Source: Rhodopseudomonas rhenobacensis
GTDB taxonomy: Bacteria > Pseudomonadota > Alphaproteobacteria > Rhizobiales > Xanthobacteraceae
Direction: 5' to 3'
DNA: 64,000 nt
Assembly (NCBI RefSeq): GCF_014203125.1
Contig: NZ_JACHIH010000028.1
Location: 1 to 64,000, forward strand
Below are positions 1-17,750 of the stretch, piece by piece; position 1 is the stretch's first letter, and each line of letters starts with the position of its first letter. The notes beneath the pieces are model-generated. The model was not told where the DNA came from and made no database searches. It saw only the letters and a list, made by a program, of their open reading frames with translations. Made by a program: the position numbers and the translations under genes.

Positions 1-16
1 ATTCCTTCTCGGCCAT
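1..16 (-). CDS. Start of an unidentified gene running off the left edge
   Basis: On the minus strand an ATG at 16-14 opens a frame reading Met-Ala-Glu-Lys-Glu before the window ends. A good ribosome binding site (AGGGAG, 8 bases upstream of the ATG) precedes it, which is the main reason to call it. Five codons are too few to name a product. Confidence 0.4.
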
Positions 17-84
17 CGCAGCAACTCCCTGATCGCTGCAAAATTGAATCATGCCAAAGCAGACATGCCAACCAAAATGAAAGA

Positions 85-185
85 TTCACAGGCTCCGAGG
101 AGCGCGCACTTGCGCGCGTCTCGAGGGATGTGGCCTCATGGTTCGAGACGACCGCCAAGAGGCGGTCTCCTCACCATGAGGGATC
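85..185. repeat. Palindromic intergenic repeat
   Basis: This stretch holds nested inverted repeats: GCGCGCACTTGCGCGCGT, a GAGACGACCGCC/GGCGGTCTC stem, and CCTCATGG with a CCATGAGG partner. It matches the style of the dispersed 'CCTCATCCTGAGG' type elements found between genes in Bradyrhizobium and Rhodopseudomonas. It lies between two genes transcribed leftward and carries no ORF of its own. Confidence 0.55.
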
Positions 186-190
186 CCGCC

Positions 191-1330
191 TCAGGCCTCT
201 CGCGGCACTGCCGGCTTCTTCGGCGCCGGCGGCGCTGACCGCCAGGCCCGCAGCCGGTTGCGCCATTCGCGCAGCCGCGCCAGGCCGAGCTGACGCGCGG
301 TCTCTACCGTAAAGCCGAACGACCGCCCCGGGCCGACGTCGACCACCAGGTCGACCATGGCGCGCCGGCCGCTCCACAGCTGCGCCATGAAACTCTCCTG
401 CACCGAGCACGAATCGATGGTGTCGATCTCACCCGCGGCGAACAGCTGCTCGGCGAGCTTGTCGATCAGCAGCGCGCCCGGGGAGAACTTGGCGAATTCG
501 GCGTCGTAGCCGGTCTTCCAGGTGTAGGCGCTGGTTCCGCAATACATCAGCACCTGGGCGGCGATCGCCCTGCCCTCGACCCGCAGCAGCGCCACGCTGG
601 CGTCGCCGCGCGCCGCCAGCGCCCGCAGAAGCTCGCGGGTGAAGCCGGCGTGGCGCGGATCGCAGGTCAGTGCGGTGCCCCGCTTGCCCTTCCAGCCGCC
701 CGCCTCCAGCTCCAGGAATGTCTCGAACGCCGCGGCGGCGCCCGCGACCGAGCGGTCGTTGACCAGGTCGACGGCGCCCAGCGCCGACAGCCGGTTCCAG
801 TCCTGCCGCAGCTTCTTGCGGGTGGAGCCGGAGCGCTTGATGCCGTGGTCGCGGGTCGCCAGCGGCCGGGCGAATTGTTTCAGCTCGAGCTGCTCGCCGC
901 CCTTCCCGCTCAGCGCGGTGCGCAGCGCCGCATAGCTCGGCGCTTCGGCATCGAGCGACTTCAGCGTGATCACCTTGGGCAGCGCCGGATCGCGCTCGAT
1001 CGCCGCCAGGAACGCCGGCATCACCTCTACGGCGAACGCCGGATCAACCACCGGGCTCGACAGGAAGGCATAATAGAACGGCAGCGCCTCGAGGATCGCC
1101 GGCAACAGCGGCGCGACGACACGGCGCTGCAGCGCCCACAGCCCGACCAGGCGCCGCGGCGCGGCGGCCTCGTCCCAGGCCAGCAGCACCCGGACATCGG
1201 CGAAGCCGCAGTCCTGCGCCGCCCGCAACGCCGCCGGATTCATGAAGACGTTGGGCGACGCGCGCCGCACCAGATCGTCCCACGGCGCGGCCGCGGCCCG
1301 TTCTGGTGAACAAATCGTAACCGAAATCAT
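191..1330 (-). CDS. GNAT-family (CelD/BcsL-like) acyltransferase
   Basis: The 379-residue protein looks like the CelD/BcsL-like acetyltransferase family with a duplicated GNAT fold (Acetyltransf_6 type). Supporting segments are the middle region with GGWKGKRGTAL, the strand-rich region ALLRVEGRAIAAQVLMYCG, and the following TWKTGYD, typical of this family's acyl-CoA domain. These proteins are cytoplasmic, and some sit in exopolysaccharide or cellulose loci, but no such genes are near. The acceptor is unknown. There is no signal peptide or membrane segment. The ATG at 1330 begins MISVTIC and gives the full family length. Confidence 0.65.
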   Translation of the reverse strand: MISVTICSPERAAAAPWDDLVRRASPNVFMNPAALRAAQDCGFADVRVLLAWDEAAAPRRLVGLWALQRRVVAPLLPAILEALPFYYAFLSSPVVDPAFAVEVMPAFLAAIERDPALPKVITLKSLDAEAPSYAALRTALSGKGGEQLELKQFARPLATRDHGIKRSGSTRKKLRQDWNRLSALGAVDLVNDRSVAGAAAAFETFLELEAGGWKGKRGTALTCDPRHAGFTRELLRALAARGDASVALLRVEGRAIAAQVLMYCGTSAYTWKTGYDAEFAKFSPGALLIDKLAEQLFAAGEIDTIDSCSVQESFMAQLWSGRRAMVDLVVDVGPGRSFGFTVETARQLGLARLREWRNRLRAWRSAPPAPKKPAVPREA

Positions 1331-1419
1331 CCGCGGCGATCCGATGAGACGTGACCTGCGAGTGTGCTCGCAACAGCCTTGCGATCCGGTTAAGCCGCGC
1401 CGGCGCCGTCAAGCTGTGA

Positions 1420-1541
1420 GCTGTCATTCCGGGGCGCGAGGCCGTAGGCCAAGCGAACCCGGAATCCAGTATTCCAGGGCGGTGATTACTGGATCCCGGG
1501 TTCAATCGCGGCTCGCGCCGCTCATGCCCCGGGATGACGCG
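1420..1541. repeat. Palindromic intergenic repeat
   Basis: The two ends form an inverted repeat: GTCATTCCGGGGC at the left and GCCCCGGGATGACG at the right, with an inner GGAATCCAGTA/TACTGGATCC stem. It is the familiar 'GTCATTCCGGGGC...GGAATGAC' intergenic element of Bradyrhizobiaceae. It fills most of the gap between the acyltransferase gene and the ABC exporter gene. Confidence 0.7.
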
Positions 1542-1577
1542 TCATGGGCGGAGGATCCTTGAGCCACACGGCCCGCC

Positions 1578-3677
1578 CTACTCGTCGTCGTCCTCATCAT
1601 CATCGTCATCGTCCGCATCGGACGGCGTGTCGGCCTGATGCGGCACGTGGTTCTGATCGTCCCACAGCTTGCGATACATGCCGTTGGCCGCCAACAGCTG
1701 CTTGTGCGAGCCGCGCTCGATGGCGCGGCCGCCCGAGATCACGATGATCTCGTCCATCTCCACCACCGAGGTCAAACGGTGGGTCGAGAAGATCATGGTG
1801 CGGCCCTTGGCGACCTTCAGCAGCGTGCGGTTGATCGCGGCCTCGGTGGTCTGGTCGAGCGCCGAGGTGGCCTCGTCGAGCAGCAGCACCGACGGGTTGC
1901 GGATGATGGCGCGGGCGATCGCGATGCGCTGGCGCTGGCCGCCGGACAGCGTGTCGCCGCGCTCGCCGACCTGGGTGTCGTATTTGTCCGGCAGGCTCAT
2001 GATGTAGCGGTGGATCTCGGCCTTGCGCGCCGCCTGCTCGACTTCCTCGTCGCTGGCGCCTTCCTTGCCGAGCCGGATGTTCTCGCGGATCGAGACGTTG
2101 AACAGCATGTTCTCCTGGAACACCACCGCCATCGAGCGCCGCAGCGACTCCCGCGTCACCTTGCGGATGTCGACGCCGTCGATAGTGAGCCGGCCCTCGT
2201 CCGGCAGATACAGCCGCAGGATCAGGTTCAACAGCGTGCTCTTGCCGGAGCCCGACGGGCCGACGATGGCGATGGTCTTGCCGACGTCGAGCCTGAGGCT
2301 GAGATTGTCCAACACCGGGGTCTGGCTGCCCTCGTATTTGAAGCTGACGCGCTCGAACGAGATGTCATGAGTGATGCGCGGCAATTCCGGCGCCGCCGGC
2401 AGATCGGCGCCGCGGGTCGGCTCGTCCAAGAGCTCGTCGATGTGGCGCACCGCGGCGGCCGAGGCGATCGACACCGGGATGAAATGCATCACATGGGCGA
2501 TGTTGTACGACACCTCCCAGAACGCGCTCTCGAAGGTGACGAAGGTGCCGACCGTGATCTGGCCCTTGGTGGCGAGGTAGGCGCCGATCGCCAGCACGAC
2601 GAGGTGCAACAGCAAAACCGAGATGGTGACGGTGCGCTCCACCATGGTCGATAGAAACGTCGCCTCGGCGATCTTGCGCCTCGCGTCGTCGTTGCGCAGC
2701 CGGAAGAAGCCGAGCATCTTGCGCTGCAGGCTGAACGCCTTGACCACCGCTTGGGCGGCGACGTTTTCCTGCACCATGCCGAGCAGCGCGGATTCCTGCT
2801 GCTTCTGCTCGTAATTGGCCTGCACCGCCTTCGGCGTCAGGATCCGCGGCCCGATCAGCGTGATCGGGAACACCAGCAGCGCCACCGCGGCGAGCTGCCA
2901 GTTCAAGAACAGCAACAGCACGATGCCGGCGATCAATTCCAGGAAAGGCAGCGCCGCGCTGTTGGAGAAGCTCTTCACCGAGCCTTCATAGGCCGACAGG
3001 TCGATCGAGAACCGCGACAGGATCTCGCCGCGCTTGGTGCGGGCGAAATACGCCGAGGGCAGATTCTGGATGTGCTCGAACAGCCGGCCGCGCACGTCGG
3101 CGACCACCGCGGCGGCGAGCCGGGCGTCCCAGCGCTCGTACCAGACTGCGACGATCGAGGTGACAATGCCGGCCACCGCCAGCACCGACAGGATGGTGAT
3201 CAGCGCCTCGAAATCCTCTTCGCCGAGCGCGTCGTCGATCAGGTATTTCAGCGAGAGCGGCATGATGACGTTGAACAACGTCTCGATCACCACGCCGATG
3301 CCGACGAAGACGATGATCTTCTTGTAATTGGTCAGGAACGGCTTGGTGAAGCGATAGATCGTCGCCAGCGCGCCGGCGGCCTCTTTGGCGGTGAAGACGA
3401 CCAGTTCCTCGTCCTCGTCATCGTCGTCGAGCTCCGGGCCGTCGTCGTCCTCGTCATCATCATCGTCGTCGGGCGCAGGCTTCGCCGCGGGCTTTTTCGC
3501 GGGATCTGCGACCACCTTGGCGGGCGCTGCGGGCTTGCCCTGCCCCGGCGGCTTCAGGCCCTTCACCGGGCTCGCGGAAACCCCGATCGGAATCGCGAAT
3601 TTGTCGTCGAGCGGCGACGTCGGATCGGGCTTCGCCGCGCGATCTTCACTGTCCGACGGGGGTCGCTTAGGCGCCAT
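1578..3677 (-). CDS. ABC exporter, fused permease and ATPase, with acidic tails
   Basis: A 699-residue half-transporter of the MsbA/lipid-drug exporter type. An N-terminal tail of about 100 residues is Pro/Lys/Ala rich and ends in a run of Asp and Glu (about residues 70-90). Six membrane helices follow (about 110-400), then the nucleotide-binding domain with Walker A GPSGSGKST, signature LSGGQRQR, Walker B LLLDEATSALD and the H-loop STHRL. The last dozen residues are again almost all Asp/Glu. It should work as a homodimer in the inner membrane; the substrate cannot be read. The start at 3677 (MAPKRPPSD) keeps the whole tail. Confidence 0.85.
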   Translation of the reverse strand: MAPKRPPSDSEDRAAKPDPTSPLDDKFAIPIGVSASPVKGLKPPGQGKPAAPAKVVADPAKKPAAKPAPDDDDDDEDDDGPELDDDDEDEELVVFTAKEAAGALATIYRFTKPFLTNYKKIIVFVGIGVVIETLFNVIMPLSLKYLIDDALGEEDFEALITILSVLAVAGIVTSIVAVWYERWDARLAAAVVADVRGRLFEHIQNLPSAYFARTKRGEILSRFSIDLSAYEGSVKSFSNSAALPFLELIAGIVLLLFLNWQLAAVALLVFPITLIGPRILTPKAVQANYEQKQQESALLGMVQENVAAQAVVKAFSLQRKMLGFFRLRNDDARRKIAEATFLSTMVERTVTISVLLLHLVVLAIGAYLATKGQITVGTFVTFESAFWEVSYNIAHVMHFIPVSIASAAAVRHIDELLDEPTRGADLPAAPELPRITHDISFERVSFKYEGSQTPVLDNLSLRLDVGKTIAIVGPSGSGKSTLLNLILRLYLPDEGRLTIDGVDIRKVTRESLRRSMAVVFQENMLFNVSIRENIRLGKEGASDEEVEQAARKAEIHRYIMSLPDKYDTQVGERGDTLSGGQRQRIAIARAIIRNPSVLLLDEATSALDQTTEAAINRTLLKVAKGRTMIFSTHRLTSVVEMDEIIVISGGRAIERGSHKQLLAANGMYRKLWDDQNHVPHQADTPSDADDDDDDEDDDE

Positions 3678-3894
3678 GAGTGAAACCGATCAAACCGATG
3701 CTGAACGGCGCTGGCGCCGCGAAAGGAAGACGTGATGGGGATCGCGAGTTGCGATGCTACGCGATCGGCGCGGCTTCGGCAAAGCGCGCCGCTGTTCCAT
3801 CGTCTGTTTCCGTGACAGTTCGATGAAGCCCGACGCCGAGCGCTGAAACTCGCTCGACCTTGCGCCGGCGCAGCAGCGTTGCTGCGACGGCCGA

Positions 3895-5955
3895 CTACTC
3901 GGCCGCCAGCTTGTCGAAGAACGAGTAACGCAGGCTGTCGGCGTCGGCGTACCAGTTGCCCGGCCCCTTGTTGGCCTTGAGCGTCGCCGCCCACACCGCG
4001 TCGGTGCAGTCGTGGCGGTGCATCGACAGGTCGAAGCCGTTGGCGAAGAACAGTTCCGACCATTCCCACCAGGTGCCGAGCTTCTTGACGCCGCGCAACA
4101 GGTCGTAGCGGTCGATCACCGCCGGCGCCATGTCGCTGGTCACCGAGCCGAACACCAGGCCGGTCTTCACCACGCGGTTGAGTTCGGCGATCGCGCGCGA
4201 GACGCGATTTTCCGAGACGTGGCACAGGCAGGTCTCGAACACGAAGTCGAACTCGCCGTCCTTGAACGGCAGATCGACCACCGATCCGAGGTGGTTGAAC
4301 TCCTTCAACGCGTCGGGGGTCTGGGCGTGGATGCCGCGGTTGTTCTCGATGCCGTGGGCGTCGATGCCGCGTTCGCGCAGCGCACCGACCAACTCGCCGC
4401 TGGCCGAACCGGCCACCAGCATCCGGGCGCCGGGCGCCGGATCCCACACGATCTTGATCAGCTCGAGCAGATAGTCCGGATTGGTGAACTGGCTCCAGAC
4501 GTCACGATACGGCCCCAGCCCGCGATAGGTCTTGAAGTAGTCGCGGTCGATCTTGTCGGAGACCGGCTTGCCCTCCTGCTGCGATCGCACCCGGCGCAGC
4601 TTGATCATCTCGGTGAGGATGATGTCGGTGGCGGCGTCGGAGGAATCGAACAGCCCGTTCAGCGTGGAGTCGAACAGATAGTCGCCGACCACCACCAGGC
4701 CGGGGTGATTCTTCGGCTCCGGGCGATGGTTGGTCATCACGTCGCGGGTCGGCAGGCCGCCGGGAATCGCGTTCACCGACGACATCCAGCGATGGATCTT
4801 GCCTTCCATGAAATGCGACCGCGCGTCGCCGAGCGACGCCGGCAGCGATTTGATCGCGGCGTCGATCAGCTCGTCGTCGCTGAGGTTGGAGTAGGCCAGC
4901 GCGTCGCAGCCCGGAATCAGCCAGTTCAGCACGCCGTATTTGCCGACGTCGTGGCGCGAGCCTTCGTTGTAGATGCAGCAGCCGCCGAACGCTTCCGACA
5001 TGAACCAGGAGCCGGGGATCTGCTCGCCCCAGAACGGACTATCGAACAGGATCGAGACCCGCAGATAGTGCGCCGGGCGATCGAAATAGGAAACGTGCTT
5101 GACCATCGCGCGGCGCAACTGCTCGTTGCCCCAGCCGATCGTCGCCAGCCAGTTGTGCGGCAGGCACATCAGCACCAGGTCGAAATCCTTGGTCTCCGGC
5201 CCCTTGCCGTTCATCATGTTGAGCTGGTAGCGGCCCTGATCGGTCTTGCCGACCTTGAGCACGCGGTGGTTGAGCTTCACCGTGGCGTCGACTTCGGAAT
5301 GCAGGCAACTCACCAGCTGCTCGTTGCCGTTCTGGATCGAATACAGCCCGATATAGCCGTCGATATCCATCACGAAGTTCTTCAGCGCGTTGAGGCCGTT
5401 GGTGTTGTGGCTCTCGGTGGCGATGTCGGAGCGCGCCATCGCCTTGAAGAAGCGCTTGGCGGTCGGGTCGGCGACCTCCTGGTCGAGCAGCTTCTCGCAA
5501 TTGGTCCAGGCCCAGGGGTGCTCGTTGTCGTGGGTGCCGACGCCTTCGTAATATTCGATCGGCGTGATCATCTTGCCGCACAGCTTGCGGAACGCCTCGA
5601 TGGCGTCGGCGGTGACGTCGCCGTATTTCTTGCGCATCCCGGGCACGTCGTTGAGCAACTCGCCGTCGAGCATCACCTGCTCGGCATCCATCGGGATGGT
5701 CTGCAGGCCGAAATGCTGCACCAGTTCGCGCAACGGGTCGGGGCCGCTCATCGAGTAATCGTACAATTCGGCGACGCCGGCTTCATACATCGCCGGCGCG
5801 GTATCGAAGGTTCGGGTGACGATTTTGCCGCCGATCCGATCCGACGCCTCGTAGATGGTCACGCGGCACAGATCGCCAAGCTTCTTCTTCAAGTACCAGG
5901 CGCTCATCAGGCCGCCCGGGCCACCACCGACAATTGCAAGATCGAACATGTTCAT
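3895..5955 (-). CDS. FAD-dependent amine-oxidase-like protein fused to a SAM methyltransferase
   Basis: From the ATG at 5955 the protein has 686 residues. Residues 1-470 or so are a flavin oxidoreductase of the amine oxidase/protoporphyrinogen oxidase superfamily: the dinucleotide motif AIVGGGPGGLMSAWYL is at the very start and a FAD-closing segment (GDYLFDSTLNGLFDSSDAA) lies near 440. From about residue 505 a class I methyltransferase follows (MLVAGSASGELVGAL, then DLPFKDGEFDFVFETC). The two activities presumably act on one substrate, which is unknown. In-frame ATGs at 5970 and 6003 are possible alternative starts. It lies between the ABC exporter and rpoC, with no obvious operon partner. 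Confidence 0.7.
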   Translation of the reverse strand: MNMFDLAIVGGGPGGLMSAWYLKKKLGDLCRVTIYEASDRIGGKIVTRTFDTAPAMYEAGVAELYDYSMSGPDPLRELVQHFGLQTIPMDAEQVMLDGELLNDVPGMRKKYGDVTADAIEAFRKLCGKMITPIEYYEGVGTHDNEHPWAWTNCEKLLDQEVADPTAKRFFKAMARSDIATESHNTNGLNALKNFVMDIDGYIGLYSIQNGNEQLVSCLHSEVDATVKLNHRVLKVGKTDQGRYQLNMMNGKGPETKDFDLVLMCLPHNWLATIGWGNEQLRRAMVKHVSYFDRPAHYLRVSILFDSPFWGEQIPGSWFMSEAFGGCCIYNEGSRHDVGKYGVLNWLIPGCDALAYSNLSDDELIDAAIKSLPASLGDARSHFMEGKIHRWMSSVNAIPGGLPTRDVMTNHRPEPKNHPGLVVVGDYLFDSTLNGLFDSSDAATDIILTEMIKLRRVRSQQEGKPVSDKIDRDYFKTYRGLGPYRDVWSQFTNPDYLLELIKIVWDPAPGARMLVAGSASGELVGALRERGIDAHGIENNRGIHAQTPDALKEFNHLGSVVDLPFKDGEFDFVFETCLCHVSENRVSRAIAELNRVVKTGLVFGSVTSDMAPAVIDRYDLLRGVKKLGTWWEWSELFFANGFDLSMHRHDCTDAVWAATLKANKGPGNWYADADSLRYSFFDKLAAE

Positions 5956-6189
5956 CTTTCGCCGCGTCATGGCCGCGCAGCCTTCGGCAACGCGGCGCTC
6001 CATCCATCAGCGGTCCGGAGAATTCGGTTTCGGAGCAGCAGCCCCGATTCTTCAATCGTTTACCCGGGAATTCCGGCGGATTGGAGCCGGTGATTCCGGA
6101 TCGCGTGAGGTCGACGCTAGCAAAAGCCCTTTCCACCTGAAGGGAAGATGAACAAACGGTAATCCAGCGACAAAAAGCGCCAGAAACGC

Positions 6190-6215
6190 AAAAAGGCCGG
6201 CTTGCGCCGGCCTTT
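6190..6215 (-). terminator. Rho-independent terminator after rpoC
   Basis: A 10-bp perfect stem (AAAGGCCGGC with GCCGGCCTTT, tetraloop between) lies 20 bases beyond the rpoC stop. On the minus strand it is followed by TTTTTGCG. It ends the rplJ-rplL-rpoB-rpoC transcript. Confidence 0.85.
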
Positions 6216-6235
6216 CGCGAACAATTCGCGTAAAA

Positions 6236-10441
<4,206 letters not shown>

Positions 10442-10460
10442 ACTATTCTCCTTCGGAGAA

Positions 10461-10559
10461 GCGAATAGCGAATGGCGATTAGCGAGTAGTTCGCCTCAAT
10501 CGCCATTCGTCATGATCCGCATTCTGTTCGGTATTCCCTATTCGCTATTCGCTATTCGC
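10461..10559. repeat. Inverted and tandem repeats in the rpoB-rpoC gap
   Basis: GCGAATAGCGAATGGCGA at 10461-10478 is matched, 17 of 18, by the reverse complement of 10542-10559. The inner part CGAATGGCGATT (10469-10480) also pairs perfectly with AATCGCCATTCG (10498-10509). The left arm can therefore form either of two hairpins. The right arm is a tandem heptamer (CTATTCG). The element lies directly before the rpoC ribosome binding site, so it is transcribed in the rpoB-rpoC message. It may be a dispersed repeat or a regulatory structure. Confidence 0.65.
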
Positions 10560-10580
10560 CGATGCGCGGCAAGCCGCGCA

Positions 10581-14702
<4,122 letters not shown>

Positions 14703-15162
14703 CGTGGCCTCTCATTTCGTCGCCCGCCGGGGCGATGCTTCCGAAGCGCGATTGGCATCGCCCCCGGGTTGAATACCGAACGTCTCGAGCGTCCCGCGCA
14801 GTCCCAGGAAACAAATCCCGAGTTCGCGCATTGGATTCCGAGAACGCAAAACGACGTGCGGAGCACCTAACTGCACCCGCCCGTCCAACCATCTCGTTAC
14901 GGACCGAAAAAGCCCGAAATTGCAAATCTCCCAACGGCTTGCGCCAGACCACGTCGTCTTTGCTCAAAACCGTGCTTTCGTGCTGCCGACCCGATATGGG
15001 ACGGCGAATATGGAGATTCGAGGGGCGAACCCCAATCATCCCCACACAATGCTGTGTTCCAGAGGAACCCAGCGCGGCGGCCGGGCAAGCCCGACCGCCG
15101 CAGTGGTGGTAGCAGTTGCCGGTCCGCGCGAGCGATCCGGCAACGCCGATCCAAGTAAAAGC
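14703..15162 (-). promoter_or_regulatory. rplL-rpoB intergenic leader with two hairpins
   Basis: This 460-bp gap has no gene. Close to the rplL stop are two stable stems: GTTGCCGG (15115-15122) with CCGGCAAC (15137-15144), and a 13-bp arm at 15074-15086 with its complement at 15089-15101 (one mismatch). Neither has a T-run, so they look like partial attenuation or processing hairpins rather than a full terminator. In E. coli the same gap holds an attenuator and an RNase III site that reduce rpoBC relative to rplJL. A similar role here is inference. I see nothing definite in 14703-15060. Confidence 0.5.
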
Positions 15163-15534
<372 letters not shown>

Positions 15535-15588
15535 TGATCTGTTTCCTTAAGCGTATCAGTTCGAACCAGGGTTGATGTGCGAAGGGCG

Positions 15589-16107
15589 TCAGGCCGCTTC
15601 GCTCTTTGAGGCATAGGCCTGAACAACGCGCGCGAGCTTGGCCGCGGGCGCGGTCGAGAGCTGAGCGATCTTGGTTGCCGGCGCGACCAACAGGCCGACC
15701 AGCTTCCCGCGCAGTTCATCGAGCGACGGCAGCGCGGCGAGAGCCTTGACGCTGTCGACATTCAGGACGGTGGTACCCATCGAGCCGCCGAGGATGACGA
15801 ACTTTTCGTTCGCCTTGGCGAATTCGACGGCCACCTTCGGCGCCGCCACCGGATCGTCGGAAGTGGCGATCACGGTCGGCCCCTTCAGCAGGGAACCGAT
15901 GGCAACGACGTCTGTGCCTTCAAGAGCAATTTTGGCGAGCCGGTTCTTCGAGACCTTCACCGAGGCGCCAGCGAGCTTCATCTGCGTACGCAGCTTCTGC
16001 ATCTGGGCAACGGTGAGGCCGGAATAGTGAGCCACGACCGCAACGCTGGTGGTCTTGAACAGACCGTTCAGCGATTCGACCGCCTCTTTTTTTGCCGCTT
16101 TTTCCAC
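15589..16107 (-). CDS. rplJ: 50S ribosomal protein L10
   Basis: The L10 stalk base protein. I set the start at the GTG at 16107 (protein beginning [15 protein letters not shown], 172 residues) because family members begin there and AGAGAG sits upstream. The open frame continues another 55 codons upstream but that part has no L10 similarity. It contains [14 protein letters not shown] and the C-terminal helix that binds L7/L12 dimers. The long leader upstream carries the autoregulatory L10 site. Confidence 0.95.
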   Translation of the reverse strand: MEKAAKKEAVESLNGLFKTTSVAVVAHYSGLTVAQMQKLRTQMKLAGASVKVSKNRLAKIALEGTDVVAIGSLLKGPTVIATSDDPVAAPKVAVEFAKANEKFVILGGSMGTTVLNVDSVKALAALPSLDELRGKLVGLLVAPATKIAQLSTAPAAKLARVVQAYASKSEAA

Positions 16108-16334
16108 AGCAAGCTCTCTCCGGTTGGCGACCTTTGCCGAAAGGCAGGGCCGCCGGGTTGCACCCATCGTCCTGCCCGAACCTGACCTCAAGACACACGG
16201 TCTAAAGACACGTCGGGCACGACGAGTTTTGAAAAGCCTGCCCTCCCGAAACGCCGCCGGCTGAGCCGGCAAAGCCTCGGGGTGTCGAGGTTCGAACCTG
16301 ATCCGTTGCCCGCGGCGAAGCCGCGCTGGCGAAA

Positions 16335-16420
16335 TCCGGTCTTCACCCGTCTATGCAGGCAGTTAATTAAGCCGTTGGCAAAACACGAGGTTTCGCCGCG
16401 GGCGCCTGCAGTCTCGGACA
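16335..16420 (-). promoter_or_regulatory. Ribosomal protein L10 leader (autoregulatory RNA)
   Basis: Read on the minus strand, CGAGACTGCAGGCG is followed after about 45 bases by TTAATTAACTGCCTGCATAG and GACGGGTGAAGACCGG. GCAGGC and GCCTGC can pair to close the element. This matches my memory of the L10 leader family, in which the L10-(L7/L12) complex binds a kinked stem to repress its own translation. It lies about 230 bases upstream of rplJ. The rest of the 989-bp gap 16108-17096 holds no convincing gene. Confidence 0.6.
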
Positions 16421-16849
16421 GGATCGGGATCCATTTGGCCCCGCGCGCCGGCGAACCAGTGCGATGGACTTTTAAGACCCCTGCCCGCATTCTCCAAAGC
16501 GTCGGGTGTCCTTTCCTTCGAGATCCCTGCGGATGTCCTGAAGGAATAGTCTCCGTTCGATGTGGGTTTTCAGAATGCGCGCACAGACGTGCCAGCTACG
16601 GCCAGCACGTCCGGAAGGAAGTCTTTAACGAGTCTGAACGGGCTTGCCAAGGGCTTTTTGGTTCCCGGCACCGTTTATGCAAGAGCAAAGCCGGGGCCAA
16701 GCGCCGGAGGCCGGGGGAGCCGAGTGGGCCAAGGCAATCGGCAAGGCGACACCCGCATCCTCAGCGGCAACTGCTCCGGGCCACATCATCACCCAGGCGG
16801 CGGCGGTGTCGATCAACAAGGCGTTCTGAGGGTAGATCAAGCGCCTCGG

Positions 16850-17040
16850 CAACCGTGTCCCGGACAAGGGGCGGCGCGCAGCGCCGCTCCGCAGATCCGG
16901 GACCGTTACGGAGAAACTCCTCGACCAACTTGGCGATGAGTTCGTTGTAACAGGCACGATGCCGTCGTAACGGCCCCGGATCTGCAGCGCACCACGCCGC
17001 TTGCGCGGCGTATTGCACTGCGTCCGGGGCACGCGGCGCT
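16850..17040. repeat. Palindromic repeats upstream of the L10 leader
   Basis: Two GC-rich inverted elements lie side by side. One runs from GTCCCGGACAAGG to CCGGGACCG with an inner GGCGGCGCGCAGCGCCGC stem. The other has CCCCGGATCTGCAG...CGTCCGGGGC ends and a CGCCGCTTGCGCGGCG core. Short ORFs through these elements on both strands are not convincing genes. Confidence 0.55.
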
Positions 17041-17096
17041 CTTAGCGCGAAGTGCTGCCCAAGATAGCCGCCACCTGGCCGATACTTCCCGCCCGC

Positions 17097-17750
17097 CTAC
17101 CCCTTCGGGCAGGCCGCCCCCGCCTCGGCCCAGGCCTTAATCAGCTCGCCGAATTGCTTTTGCGTGCCGGGCGCGGGGGTGCGGCCGGCGCCGGGATGCC
17201 AGCCCCAGCCGACCAATTCGTCGTCGGCCATGTGATGCACCAGGGCCGCCATGTCCTTGTCGCCGTTGCGGGCGCGGTCCTTAATCTGCACGCAGATCTC
17301 ACCCAGCGACTTGCCCTGCCAGGCCATCTCCAGCGGGGCCACCGCCCATTTCGGATTGCCCGGCACGCCGGCGGCATCGAAATTGGCCTCGTGGTGACAG
17401 GTCGCGCAGGCGGTGCCGCCGACCTCGCCGGTGCCGTGCGGGCCGCGCACCACCAGCGGCTGATGCGGCCGCATTGAATCGCTCTGGGTCGGCCGCTCGC
17501 CGGCCGGATGGCAGTTCATGCAGCGCGGCGAACTAATCACCTTGCCGGCCTCCTGAAACAGCGCCGCCGCGCGCTGCTCCTTGTTCTTGATGCCGGCGAA
17601 CGCCTTGACCGGCTGCAGCACCGCCGGATTGGTGGCAGGGTTGCTGGCCGCATCGGCCTCACCCTGAAACGACGGCGCCGCAACCGCCAGCACCACGGCC
17701 GCTAAACCGCCGGCGCCGAGCGCCAGCATGGATTGACGCAGCCGGCTCAT
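17097..17750 (-). CDS. Di-heme c-type cytochrome, electron acceptor subunit
   Basis: From the ATG at 17750 the protein has 217 residues. A hydrophobic signal segment (residues 7-26) directs it to the periplasm. Two heme-attachment motifs are present, CMNCH at 77-81 and CATCH at 115-119. The start overlaps the stop of the upstream molybdenum hydroxylase gene by four bases (ATGA), so the two are translationally coupled. The likely role is to take electrons from the molybdenum enzyme and pass them to the respiratory chain. An in-frame extension upstream has no cytochrome character. Confidence 0.85.
   Translation of the reverse strand: MSRLRQSMLALGAGGLAAVVLAVAAPSFQGEADAASNPATNPAVLQPVKAFAGIKNKEQRAAALFQEAGKVISSPRCMNCHPAGERPTQSDSMRPHQPLVVRGPHGTGEVGGTACATCHHEANFDAAGVPGNPKWAVAPLEMAWQGKSLGEICVQIKDRARNGDKDMAALVHHMADDELVGWGWHPGAGRTPAPGTQKQFGELIKAWAEAGAACPKG

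Noticed and set aside
4012-6093. A 693-codon plus-strand frame opposite the flavin oxidoreductase gene
   Set aside because: It is the antisense of a real gene with clear FAD and SAM motifs, and shows no domain of its own.
16562-17032. Short ORFs on both strands in the gap upstream of rplJ
   Set aside because: They run through palindromic repeats and the L10 leader region, have no good ribosome binding site and no family resemblance.
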